Shown piece by piece: positions 51,705-59,702 of a DNA stretch of 64,000 nt. The notes beneath the pieces were generated by a model. The model saw only the letters and a list, made by a program, of their open reading frames with translations. It did no database searches and was not told the origin of the DNA. How positions within the stretch are numbered: the stretch's first letter is position 1; the number at the start of each line of letters is the position of its first letter. The stretch lies in the NCBI RefSeq assembly GCF_040730185.1, contig NZ_CP160402.1, forward strand, positions 930,001 to 994,000. The letters run 5' to 3'. The position numbers were made by a program, and so were the translations under genes. This DNA comes from Streptomyces sp. Je 1-332 (GTDB lineage: Bacteria; Actinomycetota; Actinomycetes; Streptomycetales; Streptomycetaceae).

Positions 51705-53243
51705 TCAGGGCTTCGCGGTGGTTTCCGCCGAACTCTCTTCCGGCGCGGCCGGGTTGGCGGCGGGTGCCCCGGCCGGCCCGGGACCCGGCGCGATCCGGAC
51801 GACCGCGAGCAGTACGACGAGGTTGGCCGCGAGGGCGATGATGCCACCGTTCACCCCGTGGTACGGGTCGTTGTCGGTGGCCCACAGCGCGGTCATCACC
51901 ACGAGCCCGGTGAGCATCCCGGCGACGGCGGCCCGAGCGGTCAACCGCCGCCAGTACAGGGCCAGGAGCACGACAGGCACCAGCTGCGCCAGACCCTCGT
52001 ACGACAGGACGGAGAGCTCAACGAGGGTGTTGGGGTAGAAGAGGCTGCCGCCGAGGGCGATCAGGCCGGCGATGACGCAGACCAGTTGGGAGAGCCGCTT
52101 GGCCCGCATGTCGTTCGCGTCCCCGGCCTTGCCCGGCGGGCGGCGGCGCGCTCGCGGGTCGGCGCCGTTGCCGCCGCCGAGTACCGTGCGCCCCCACAGC
52201 GTGCCGATGGAGAGCATGAAGACGCTCATCGGCACGATCGCCGAGAGCGCGCCCGCGACGCCGATGAGCGCGACGACGGGTGAGGGCAGCGAGTCGGTGA
52301 CGAGGCTGAAGAGCGCCAGGTCGGGGTTGCCCAGGGTCGGCATCACGAACAGGGCCGTCGCGCCGACCACCATCGGTACGAACAGGAGGAGTTGGTACCA
52401 GGGCAGGAGCAGCGCGTTGCGGCGCAGCGCGTTCGGGCTCTTCGCGCTGAGGTAGCCCGCGACGGTGGTCGGGAAGATGGTGATCGTCACGGCGTTGAGC
52501 ACCACGGTGCTCAGGAACCACATGGCGTCGCGCCCGCCGGACTCGTGCCCGGGGAAGGTCAGCCACTCGGGCTTCTCGGTCACCATGCGCCGCATGAAGT
52601 CGCCGAGGCCGCCGAGGTAGTGCATCGGGATGTACACGGCGAGGAACACGACGGCGACGATCACCAGCATGTCCTTGAGCGCGCTGACCCACGCCGAACC
52701 GCGCAGCCCGGACACGAGGATGAACACCTCGGCCACGACGAAGGAGATGACGGCGGCCACCTTCAGATCGACACTGCCGTACGTCATCGCGTTCACGACG
52801 ACGCCCATGCCCTGAATCTGCACCTGGATGTAGGGGACGATGAAGACCGTCGCGACGACGGCGACGACAATCCCCACCGGCCGTGAGCGGAACCGGAATT
52901 CGGCGATGTCCGCGATGGAGATGAGGTTGTGCCGACTCGCGTACGTCCACAGGGCGGGCCCGACGACGTACGCGACGGCGAAACCGACGGTCAGGTAGGC
53001 GACGAGGTAGAGGATCGGCGCCCCGAAGGAGTACGACCAGCCCGCGGTGCCGAGGAACGAGAAGCTCGTGTACGTCTCGCCGGCCATGAGCAGCCAGATG
53101 AACAGGACGCCGAGTCCGCGGCTGGAGACGGACCACTCGGCGAGGCCCTTGGACCGGCCGCGGGCGCTCCACAGGCCGATCCCGATGGTGGCGGCCATGG
53201 CGAGCGCGAAGATGGTGGTGGCGACGGCTGCTGAGCCGTTCAT
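51705..53243 (-). CDS. Sodium:solute symporter (SSS family)
   Basis: 512 aa with about 13 hydrophobic spans, the SSS/LeuT-fold size. Characteristic regions: KGLAEWSVSSRGLGVLFIWLLMAGETYTSFSFLGTAGWSY, ISIADIAEFRFRSRPVG, SALKDMLVIVAVVFLAVYIP and a Na-site helix ALSAIVPMSVFMLSIGTLWGR. It imports an organic solute with Na+. The substrate is probably what the downstream acylase uses (inference). Its ATG overlaps the stop of the DUF3311 gene (ATGA). Confidence 0.94.
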   Translation of the reverse strand: MNGSAAVATTIFALAMAATIGIGLWSARGRSKGLAEWSVSSRGLGVLFIWLLMAGETYTSFSFLGTAGWSYSFGAPILYLVAYLTVGFAVAYVVGPALWTYASRHNLISIADIAEFRFRSRPVGIVVAVVATVFIVPYIQVQIQGMGVVVNAMTYGSVDLKVAAVISFVVAEVFILVSGLRGSAWVSALKDMLVIVAVVFLAVYIPMHYLGGLGDFMRRMVTEKPEWLTFPGHESGGRDAMWFLSTVVLNAVTITIFPTTVAGYLSAKSPNALRRNALLLPWYQLLLFVPMVVGATALFVMPTLGNPDLALFSLVTDSLPSPVVALIGVAGALSAIVPMSVFMLSIGTLWGRTVLGGGNGADPRARRRPPGKAGDANDMRAKRLSQLVCVIAGLIALGGSLFYPNTLVELSVLSYEGLAQLVPVVLLALYWRRLTARAAVAGMLTGLVVMTALWATDNDPYHGVNGGIIALAANLVVLLAVVRIAPGPGPAGAPAANPAAPEESSAETTAKP

Positions 53244-53608
53244 CGGCGGCCTCCTTCGGTGTCGGTCCCTGTGCCGGTGCCGGTGCCGGTGCCGCTGACG
53301 AGGTCGTCGCCCGGAAGCGGTTCGACGGCGCCCGCGCGGTAGGCCGGGTCGAGCCGGGCGGCGAGCCAGATGACCAGCGGACTGACCACCGTGGCGGCGA
53401 TGACCCAGGCCAGGAGGAAGGGGACGCCCAGGACGCGGGGCTCGATGCGGTTGGCTACGAACGGGGCGGCGCCGTAAAGCAGGACGGGGACGAGAAGCAG
53501 CCAGAGGGAGGGGCGGGCCACGCCGCGGAGGGTGGGGAGGCCGTCGAGGGGCGAGGCCGCGGGATCGGGCGGACCCTGCTCGCCGCCGGCTTCGGCTGTG
53601 GGGGGCAT
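53240..53608 (-). CDS. DUF3311 small membrane protein
   Basis: 122 aa from ATG 53608 with AAGGAG 8 nt upstream. Two membrane helices (SLWLLLVPVLLYGAAPF and LGVPFLLAWVIAATVVSPLVIWLA) match DUF3311, a family usually encoded just before an SSS symporter, as here. It is probably a symporter accessory subunit. The C terminus is a Gly-Thr dipeptide run from a GGTGCC hexamer repeat (53275-53294), likely slippage-prone. Overlapping ATGA couples it to the symporter. Confidence 0.9.
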   Translation of the reverse strand: MPPTAEAGGEQGPPDPAASPLDGLPTLRGVARPSLWLLLVPVLLYGAAPFVANRIEPRVLGVPFLLAWVIAATVVSPLVIWLAARLDPAYRAGAVEPLPGDDLVSGTGTGTGTGTDTEGGRR

Positions 53609-53709
53609 ACGGAGGCTCCTTGGGGAGGGGCGAACGGAGGGGCGGGGAGCGTCACACCGTGGGTTCGTGACGGCCGTCGGCCGCGGTCCAGCCCCGGCGA
53701 GTTCGTCGT

Positions 53710-53787
53710 CAACGGGGGTAACAGGAGACGGAACCGCCAACGGGGGTGACAGGAGACGGAACCGTCAACGGGGGTGACAGGAACCGT
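53710..53787. repeat. 28-bp tandem repeat upstream of DUF3311 operon
   Basis: Two full 28-bp units (53710-53737 and 53738-53765) and a third, shortened by 6 bp (53766-53787), share CAACGGGGGT(A/G)ACAGGA. On the minus strand each unit boundary gives GTTGACG. The array sits between the DUF3311 start and the marR stop, in the promoter region of the symporter operon. Confidence 0.85.
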
Positions 53788-54446
53788 CAGGGAAGAGTGT
53801 CCTCACCCCCGGCACCCCGGCGAGACCCCCCGAACCCCGGCGACAGCCCGAGCCGGCCCTCCAGCTGGCCCAGCAAATCCCCCAGCAGCGCGCTGAGTTG
53901 GCCCTGGCCGTCCTCGTCGAGCCCCGCGAGGACCACGGTCTCGTAGGCGAGTTGGTCGGGCAGGATCGAGTCGACCAAGTCGCGGCCGGCGTCGGTCAGG
54001 CCGACATGCGAGACACGGCGGTCACGGGTGTCCACGCGCCGGTCGACCAGATCCCGCTCCTGGAGCTGCTTGAGGCGCTTGGTGACAGCCGCGCCCGAGG
54101 AGAAGGTCTCGCGGGCCAGTTCGCCCGGGGTCAGTTCGTGACCGGTGCGGCGCAGCGCCCCGAGCAGATCGAACTCGGGCCGGGTCAGGCCGACCCGGCG
54201 CAACGGCGCGTCCTCGGCCTGCTGCAGAAGGGCCGCGCACCGGTTGATACGACCGATGACCTCCATCGGCCCGGTGTCGATGTCCGGCCGCACGGCCTGC
54301 CACTGCCGCACGACGGCGGCGACGGTGTCGCGGGGGGCATATGCCGCGCCGGAGCCTGCCGCGGAGCTGCCCGCCGGGGGCGCGTCGGTGTCCTTCGCGC
54401 GGGGCGCGGCTCTGCTCGACGTGGGGCCGTCGGTGTGGTTCCTCAT
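53787..54446 (-). CDS. MarR family transcriptional regulator
   Basis: 219 aa from ATG 54446 (AGGAG upstream). A disordered Ala/Ser-rich N terminus of about 38 residues precedes the MarR winged helix: RVGLTRPEFDLLGALRRTGHELTPGELARETFSSGAAVTKRLKQLQERDLVDRR, then DTRDRRVSHVGLTDAGRDLV (wing). It lies 37 nt downstream of the FUSC transporter gene on the same strand and presumably regulates that transporter in response to an aromatic or drug ligand. Confidence 0.92.
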   Translation of the reverse strand: MRNHTDGPTSSRAAPRAKDTDAPPAGSSAAGSGAAYAPRDTVAAVVRQWQAVRPDIDTGPMEVIGRINRCAALLQQAEDAPLRRVGLTRPEFDLLGALRRTGHELTPGELARETFSSGAAVTKRLKQLQERDLVDRRVDTRDRRVSHVGLTDAGRDLVDSILPDQLAYETVVLAGLDEDGQGQLSALLGDLLGQLEGRLGLSPGFGGSRRGAGGEDTLP

Positions 54447-54483
54447 GTGCTCCTGTCCTCGCCCCTTCTCGTCGCCCGGCTCG

Positions 54484-56163
54484 TCACGCCCGTACGCGTT
54501 CGCCGTGCTCCAGGCCTCGTACCGTCGCCGCGAGCGTACGGTGTCCGGCCTGCTCGGCGGCCAGCACCCGCTGCTCCGGCAGGGCGCGCTGCCACCATTC
54601 GCCCGCCGCCGCGTCATGGGCGGTGCGCAGGTCGACGAGCGCGGCCGTCAGGCCGCGGCGCGCCGGGCGCAGGGTGCCGGGGGTGGGGAGCGGGGCCGCC
54701 AGGGCCTGTTCGGCGTGGGCGCGGGCCCGGTCCGTGGCGTCGATGGCCAGCTCGATGTGGTCGGCGGCGCGCCGGTTGGTGACGGCGATCGCCGCGACGA
54801 CGCCGAGCAGCGCGCCGACGAACGTGTCCACGACCCGGTCGAGCATGAGCTCTCCGGGCTGCTGGAACCGTGCGAACTCGGTGACGAGGAGCGCCATCGG
54901 CGTGACGCACACACTGCCCAGCCAGTAGTTGCGGCCGATCAGCGCCTCCGCCCCGAAGGCGAGCGCCAGGCAGCAGAAGATCAGCGCGGCGTGGCTGAGG
55001 TGGGCCAGCGGGGCGATCGCGGCAAAGGCGAGTACTCCGACGAGGTTGCCGACGACGCGTTGCACTCCTCTGTTCCAGGTGAGCGTGACATTGGCCTGGT
55101 AGAGGGACGCCGCCGTGACGAGGGCCCAGTAGGGGCGGCCGACGCCGAGGGCCAACGACGCGTATCCCGCGAGCGCGCAGCCGACCGCCGTGCGCAGCGC
55201 GATGGGCAGCAGGGGTGATCCGGGGCCGAGGCGCCGCCACAGGGAGGCCCTGTCCGACTGCGCAGCCGCCAACTCCGCTTCCACTCCGAGGAGTTCATCG
55301 TCCGCGGCACTTCGTATGCCGCCGGGGCGCGGCACCGCTCCTGTGCCGCGCAGACCGTCCGCCCAGGAACGCAGCAGCGCGGGGTCCGCGGCGGACGGCG
55401 CCGCCAGGGCTTCCTCGGCGCGGATGACCAGGCGCTCCAGGGCGCGGCGCGCCGCGGTGCGGGCACCGGCGGCGAGCAGTGACTGCCAGGCCGCGTGGAC
55501 GGCCGCCGCCGCAGCGGGGCGGGCGCGCTCACGGCCGGGGCCCGCGGCCTCGACGTACGCGGCCGTCGCCCGCAGGGCCCGCGCGGTGGCCCGGCGTTCG
55601 GGGCCGTGCGGGCGCACCAGGGCGGGGGCCATGCCGACCAGCCAGGCCACGGCGCCCGCGCCGAGCGTCAGGGCGAGGTGGCCGGGGACCTGTTCGATGG
55701 CCTGCGGCGCGAACAGCGTGGCGGAGCTGATGAACGTGAAGATGAGGTGGCCCGGCGGGCCGATGCGGGTGGCGTCGCAGAGCGTCTTCTGCGCGGCGGC
55801 GAGCAGCGCTCCGACCGCCACGAGCACCGCCGCCGACGAGGTGAGCGAGGCGGCGACCATGGCGATGCCGACGCCGGCGAGCATGCCAAGGACAACCCCG
55901 GCCAGGGCGCGGCCCCGCGCGGCGTACGGGAGGTTGTGGGTGTAGAGGGCGCAGAACGATCCGGCCATCGTGTACATGACGAGGTCGAGGCGACCGAGCG
56001 CGAGGAGCGTCAGATTCGGTATCGCGGTGGCGACGACCACGCTCGACGCGGGCTTGAACCAGATGTCGGACGGCTTGCCCGGACGCAGCACACCGGCGAG
56101 CGGGAGGCGACGGGCGCGGGAGGGGCCGGAGGGGCGGGGCGAAGGGGGTGGCGCACTGCTCAT
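54484..56163 (-). CDS. FUSC family membrane transporter
   Basis: 559 aa from ATG 56163 (AAGG 9 nt upstream). It has two membrane halves of about six helices. The first begins with DIWFKPASSVVVATAIPNLTLLALGRLDLVMYTMAGSF. The second carries the fusaric-acid-resistance signature LRTAVGCALAGYASLALGVGRPYWALVTAASLYQANVTLTWNRGVQRVVGNLVGVL. A helical cytoplasmic segment separates the halves. Related proteins export aromatic acids. The adjacent MarR gene fits that role. Confidence 0.92.
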   Translation of the reverse strand: MSSAPPPSPRPSGPSRARRLPLAGVLRPGKPSDIWFKPASSVVVATAIPNLTLLALGRLDLVMYTMAGSFCALYTHNLPYAARGRALAGVVLGMLAGVGIAMVAASLTSSAAVLVAVGALLAAAQKTLCDATRIGPPGHLIFTFISSATLFAPQAIEQVPGHLALTLGAGAVAWLVGMAPALVRPHGPERRATARALRATAAYVEAAGPGRERARPAAAAAVHAAWQSLLAAGARTAARRALERLVIRAEEALAAPSAADPALLRSWADGLRGTGAVPRPGGIRSAADDELLGVEAELAAAQSDRASLWRRLGPGSPLLPIALRTAVGCALAGYASLALGVGRPYWALVTAASLYQANVTLTWNRGVQRVVGNLVGVLAFAAIAPLAHLSHAALIFCCLALAFGAEALIGRNYWLGSVCVTPMALLVTEFARFQQPGELMLDRVVDTFVGALLGVVAAIAVTNRRAADHIELAIDATDRARAHAEQALAAPLPTPGTLRPARRGLTAALVDLRTAHDAAAGEWWQRALPEQRVLAAEQAGHRTLAATVRGLEHGERVRA

Positions 56164-56174
56164 ACCCAGAACCT

Positions 56175-56205
56175 TAGCAAGTGTTTTACTCGCGAATGAT
56201 TTACC
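56175..56205. promoter_or_regulatory. AT-rich site upstream of FUSC, possible MarR operator
   Basis: TTTTACT (56184-56190) and ATTTACC (56199-56205) repeat 15 nt apart around TCGCGA (56190-56195), and GCAAGTG/TACTCGC forms an imperfect inverted repeat. The segment lies just upstream of the FUSC start and is unusually AT-rich here, as expected for a promoter with a MarR site. The assignment is tentative. Confidence 0.35.
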
Positions 56206-56332
56206 TCGGAAGTCTCTTGCGTCACCCCGCATCCGCCCCCTCCGCGCTCCCCGCGTACACCCATGCGCTCGCGTACGACTCACCGCGGAAGGGCATCGAC
56301 CCCAGGGACACCGTCGATCGGGGAGGTGCGCG

Positions 56333-56902
56333 GTGCACGGACCGGCGCAGGCCGGCTGGCTGCTCGTCGCGCTGTGCGCGGCGACCGGGGCCTACTGTCT
56401 GCTGCGGATGCGCAGCAGGATCGAGGCACAGCGCCACACCGCCGGCAGTGAGGCACTCATGGGGTTCGGAATGGCCCTGATGGCCCTGCCCGCGGCCGTG
56501 ATCGCCCCGCCCCGGTGGGCCTGGCTGGGGTACGCGGTCGTGTTCGGCGCGGCAGCACTCCGCGCGCTCTGGGCGGCCCGGCACAACCGGCACCACCTTC
56601 ATCACCTGGTCGGCGCGTGCGCCATGGTCTACATGGCGGCGGCCATGGCCGCGACGCCCACCGCGCACGCGGGTCACGGGGGCGGGGGCGCCCCGGCACT
56701 CACCGGGGCACTGCTGCTCTACTTCGCCGGGTACGTGCTGTGGTCGGGCGCCCGCCTGCTGCCCGTCCCGACGCTCGCGGCGGCGGAAGGCGGGGGCGGT
56801 GGCGCCGGCGCGGTCATGGGGTGGGGTGACCGTACCGAACTGGCGATGGCGTGCCGCCTGTCCATGGGGATCGCCATGATCGCGATGCTGCTGACGCTGT
56901 AG
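56333..56902 (+). CDS. DUF5134 membrane protein
   Basis: 189 aa from GTG 56333 with GGGAGG upstream; the longer open frame upstream is rejected for lack of family sequence. It has five hydrophobic segments, beginning HGPAQAGWLLVALCAATGAYCLL and ending AMACRLSMGIAMIAMLLTL, plus a His-rich loop AARHNRHHLHHLVGACAMVYM. This matches actinobacterial DUF5134, which often lies beside BlaR1-like M56 peptidase or copper-related genes. Histidines facing the membrane suggest metal handling, unproven. The M56 gene follows 128 nt later. Confidence 0.82.
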   Translation: MHGPAQAGWLLVALCAATGAYCLLRMRSRIEAQRHTAGSEALMGFGMALMALPAAVIAPPRWAWLGYAVVFGAAALRALWAARHNRHHLHHLVGACAMVYMAAAMAATPTAHAGHGGGGAPALTGALLLYFAGYVLWSGARLLPVPTLAAAEGGGGGAGAVMGWGDRTELAMACRLSMGIAMIAMLLTL

Positions 56903-57030
56903 TCCGCCGCGGAACCCTGGGGGAGAGCCTGGCGGCCGTAAGGGGTGATACCCCGCGAACAGCCGTGGCGTGCGTCACTTGAGGCGATAGGCCATACCCT
57001 CCGACAGCGTCGCCCTCATAGTCTTGACGC

Positions 57031-57966
57031 ATGTTGCTCCCCGTTGCGCTGTTGCTGCTGGGCGCCCTCACCGCCGTCGTCGCTCCGCGCCTCCTCGCAC
57101 GCGCCGACTGGCCGGAGCGTGAACCGGTGGTCGCGCTGTGGGCGTGGCAGTGCGTCGTGGCGGGTGTGCTCATGTGCTGCGCCCTGTCGATGACCCTGAG
57201 CGCCGCCGCCGCGTGGCAGGCGGTGCGCGGCCACGTCTTCGCGCCCGCCCCGCACGATGTCGTCGAGGCGTACGCGCTCGGTGCGGGCGGCTCCTGGGCT
57301 CCTGCGACGGCCGTGGCGCTGGCCCTCGGCGGGGTGTGGACCGCGGCGATGCTGACCCGGGAGATCGCCCGGGCTCGGTCGAGGCGGCGCAAGGGGCGCG
57401 CCGAACTCCTGCTGCGCGCACCGCTGTTGCCCGGCGAGGAACCCGGCGCCGACCGTCTCGTCGTCCTGGAGGGTGAGCGGCCCGACGCCTGGTGGCTGCC
57501 GGGGGCGGCGCCCCAACTGGTCATCACCACCGCTGCTTTGCGGCGCCTGAAGGGCCGTCAGCTGGATGCGGTGCTCGCCCATGAGCAAGGGCACGCGCAG
57601 GCACGGCACGACTGGCTCCTGCACTGCTCGGGCGCGCTGGCCACGGGGTTCCCGCAGGTGCCTGTCTTCGCCGCGTTCCGGGACGAGATGCACCGCCTGG
57701 TCGAGCTGGCCGCCGACGACGTGGCCTCGCGGCGCTTCGGGCGGCTCACGATCGCCCTGGCGCTGATCGAGCTCAACGAGGACCGCGGCGTGTTCGGCCC
57801 CTGTCCGACACCGCAGGCCCACGTGCCGCAGCGGGTGCACCGCCTGCTCTCCGCGCGCCCCCGCCTCACCGCGGGCCGGCGACTGCGCCTGACGGCCGCC
57901 GCGGCACTGGTCCCGGTGGTCCCGCTCCTGGTGACGTTCGTGCCGGGGTTGCACGCACTGGGGTAA
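57031..57966 (+). CDS. M56 (BlaR1-like) membrane metallopeptidase
   Basis: 311 aa. Membrane helices lie near residues 1-20, 38-60 and 90-108, with a terminal helix around 285-305. The zinc motif is in LDAVLAHEQGHAQARHDWLL (HEQGH 184-188), with the third ligand probably in the VELAADDVASRRFG glutamate. The BlaR1/MecR1 penicillin-sensor domain is absent. M56 proteins normally cleave a BlaI/CopY-type repressor encoded next door, but no such gene is seen on either side, so it is either an orphan or its repressor is elsewhere. Confidence 0.9.
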   Translation: MLLPVALLLLGALTAVVAPRLLARADWPEREPVVALWAWQCVVAGVLMCCALSMTLSAAAAWQAVRGHVFAPAPHDVVEAYALGAGGSWAPATAVALALGGVWTAAMLTREIARARSRRRKGRAELLLRAPLLPGEEPGADRLVVLEGERPDAWWLPGAAPQLVITTAALRRLKGRQLDAVLAHEQGHAQARHDWLLHCSGALATGFPQVPVFAAFRDEMHRLVELAADDVASRRFGRLTIALALIELNEDRGVFGPCPTPQAHVPQRVHRLLSARPRLTAGRRLRLTAAAALVPVVPLLVTFVPGLHALG

Positions 57967-57969
57967 CGG

Positions 57970-58440
57970 CGTGCCGCCACCGGGGGCCGCGCACTACCGG
58001 CCCGGGCTGTGGCTGCCGGGCTGCCGGGCTGCCGGGCTGCCGCACCCTGGTACACCGCCTACCACCAGGGGTCCGGCGCACCGCCGCACCGCCGCCCCTC
58101 AAACCGAGGCTCCCGGGGCTGCACACACCGAGGTTGACCGCCCGCCGCCGGAGGCGCCAGCACGCTACCGGCCCGGACGGGCACCGCCAGGCCGCCCCCG
58201 CACCGGGGCACACCGCCCGCCACCAGAGGCCAGTACGTAACCGCCCCTCAAAACTCGCCTGCCTTAGCTGTGCATAACGGGGTACACCGCCTACCACCAG
58301 AATCCGGTGCACCACCACCCCGCAAACCAAGGCCCCGGAGCCGCAAACACCGGGGCAAACCCACCTACCACCGGAGGCCGACGCGCTGACAGCCCGGACC
58401 GAGGCTGCCGAGGCTCGCCCCGCGGGACCGCACCCCGGGA
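57970..58440. repeat. Degenerate tandem array, about six units of about 75 bp
   Basis: This gene-less stretch between the M56 and PAP2 genes is built of imperfect direct repeats. The cleanest start marks are TACACCGCCTACCACCAG at 58051 and 58283, CACACCGCCCGCCACCAG at 58209, and weaker versions near 57970, 58134 and 58357. Unit lengths are about 73-83 bp. Each unit continues with a GGCC-G-AC-G patch, CCGGCCC or CCCCTCAAA, and a closing CACACCG(G)GG. An octamer CTGCCGGG repeats three times near 58012-58040. Some frames remain open, but no start signal or family sequence supports a gene. Confidence 0.75.
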
Positions 58441-58476
58441 TGGCCTCCGGCACCATCCATCAACGAGGATTTCCCC

Positions 58477-59196
58477 ATGCACCCCGCCGCACCGCTCGAT
58501 TCGCCGCCCGGCCCGCCCCCCGCGCCCCGACCGCGAAGGCCCCGCGCCCCGCTCGTCGCCGGGCTCCTGTGCGTCCCCGCGCTCCTGCTGATCATCCTGG
58601 TCGAGCTGGAGTGGGGCCCGCTCGGCACCGTCGACGGCGACATCGCGCGCACCACGCACCGCTGGGCCGTCGCGAACGACGGCCTCACCCACGCGAGCCG
58701 CATCCTGACCGACTGGGTGTGGGACCCGTGGACGATGCGCGCCTTGATCACCACGGCCGTGGTGTGGCTCGCCTTCCGCGGGGCGCACTGGCTCGCTCTG
58801 TGGCTCGCGGTCACCTGCGCGGTGGGCACGGTGGTTCAACAGGGCCTCAAGGCGGCGGTCGACAAGCCGCGCCCGACGTGGCCGGACCCGGTGGACTCCG
58901 CCCACTTCGCGGCGTTCCCCTCGGGGCACGCCATGACGGCGACGGTGGTCTGCGGTCTGATCCTGTGGCTGCTGCGCGTGTACGGCGTCGGCCCCGCCGC
59001 GTGGCGCACGGCCGTCGCACTCGCCGCGGTCTCCGTCGTCGGGGTCGGCGTGACCCGCATCTGGAACGGCGTGCACTGGCCCTCGGACGTCGTCGGCGGC
59101 TGGCTCCTCGGCGCGCTGATGGTGGCCCTCGCGATCGCCACGTACGCGTACCGCCCAGGCACTCGCCCAGGCACCCACCCGACCGAAACGCCCTGA
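58477..59196 (+). CDS. PAP2 superfamily phosphatase
   Basis: 239 aa. A proline-rich cytoplasmic N terminus (SPPGPPPAPRPRRPR) precedes about six membrane helices. All PAP2 motifs are present: KAAVDKPRPTW (K-x6-RP), AFPSGHAMTATVV (PSGH) and TRIWNGVHWPSDVVGGWL (R-x5-H-x3-D). It removes phosphate from undecaprenyl diphosphate, phosphatidate or related lipids at the membrane. The ATG at 58477 has GAGGA upstream. It faces the DUF2630 gene with a 69-nt gap. Confidence 0.93.
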   Translation: MHPAAPLDSPPGPPPAPRPRRPRAPLVAGLLCVPALLLIILVELEWGPLGTVDGDIARTTHRWAVANDGLTHASRILTDWVWDPWTMRALITTAVVWLAFRGAHWLALWLAVTCAVGTVVQQGLKAAVDKPRPTWPDPVDSAHFAAFPSGHAMTATVVCGLILWLLRVYGVGPAAWRTAVALAAVSVVGVGVTRIWNGVHWPSDVVGGWLLGALMVALAIATYAYRPGTRPGTHPTETP

Positions 59197-59265
59197 CGAA
59201 GCCGGGCCCGCAACCGCTCCCTGCCACTCCGAGCCGACCCGCCGCCCGCCGCCCAGAGGCGGGAG

Positions 59266-59511
59266 CTATGACCGGTAGTTCTCGACCTCGGCGGCCGGCC
59301 GCACCCGTGCCTCGTCCGGGTTCTCGCCGAACTCCGCCTTCGCGCGCCGCTGGCGCAGCAGGTCCCAGCACTGGTCGAGTTCACGCTCGAGCACGCCGAG
59401 CCTCGCACGCTCCGTCGCCTCGTCGATCGCGCCCGACGCCAGTGATTCCCGCAGCGTCCGCTCGTCGTCGACCATCGACGCGATCCGGGACAGAATCTGC
59501 TCTTGATCCAT
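59266..59511 (-). CDS. DUF2630 family protein
   Basis: 81 aa from ATG 59511 with AGGAGG 9 nt upstream. It is a short helical protein, MDQEQILSRIASMVDDERTL to LERELDQCWDLLRQRRAKAE then FGENPDEARVRP, that matches DUF2630, a conserved actinobacterial coiled-coil-like family of unknown function. It is divergent from the TetR gene (191-nt gap). Confidence 0.9.
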   Translation of the reverse strand: MDQEQILSRIASMVDDERTLRESLASGAIDEATERARLGVLERELDQCWDLLRQRRAKAEFGENPDEARVRPAAEVENYRS

Positions 59512-59664
59512 CTCAGTACGCCTCCTCGGCCCCCCGGCCCACTGTAAGGACGGTTCGGCCGATCGGCACCTGTGAGCAGGCAACACTCCCCCGCGGTGTT
59601 GCCTGCCCCAGGCCGTACGAACCACGAGTCGACCACTGTGGGTCTCGGTCCGTGCCACGCTGAG

Positions 59665-59684
59665 TATACTGGCTGCGAGCCAGT
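59665..59684. promoter_or_regulatory. TetR-type operator overlapping -10 box
   Basis: ACTGGCT-GCG-AGCCAGT (59668-59684) is a perfect inverted repeat with 7-bp arms. TATACT (59665-59670) overlaps its left edge and looks like the -10 box of the TetR gene starting at 59703. AGGAG follows at 59691. Autorepression by the downstream protein is the simplest reading. Confidence 0.65.
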
Positions 59685-59702
59685 CAACGCAGGAGTTACA
59701 GG

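Noticed and set aside
57866..58456. 196-residue minus-strand frame (and 57971-58240 plus frame) in the repeat array
   Set aside because: The open frames follow from the 75-bp period and high GC. There is no ribosome site or recognisable protein, and one end overlaps the M56 gene antisense.
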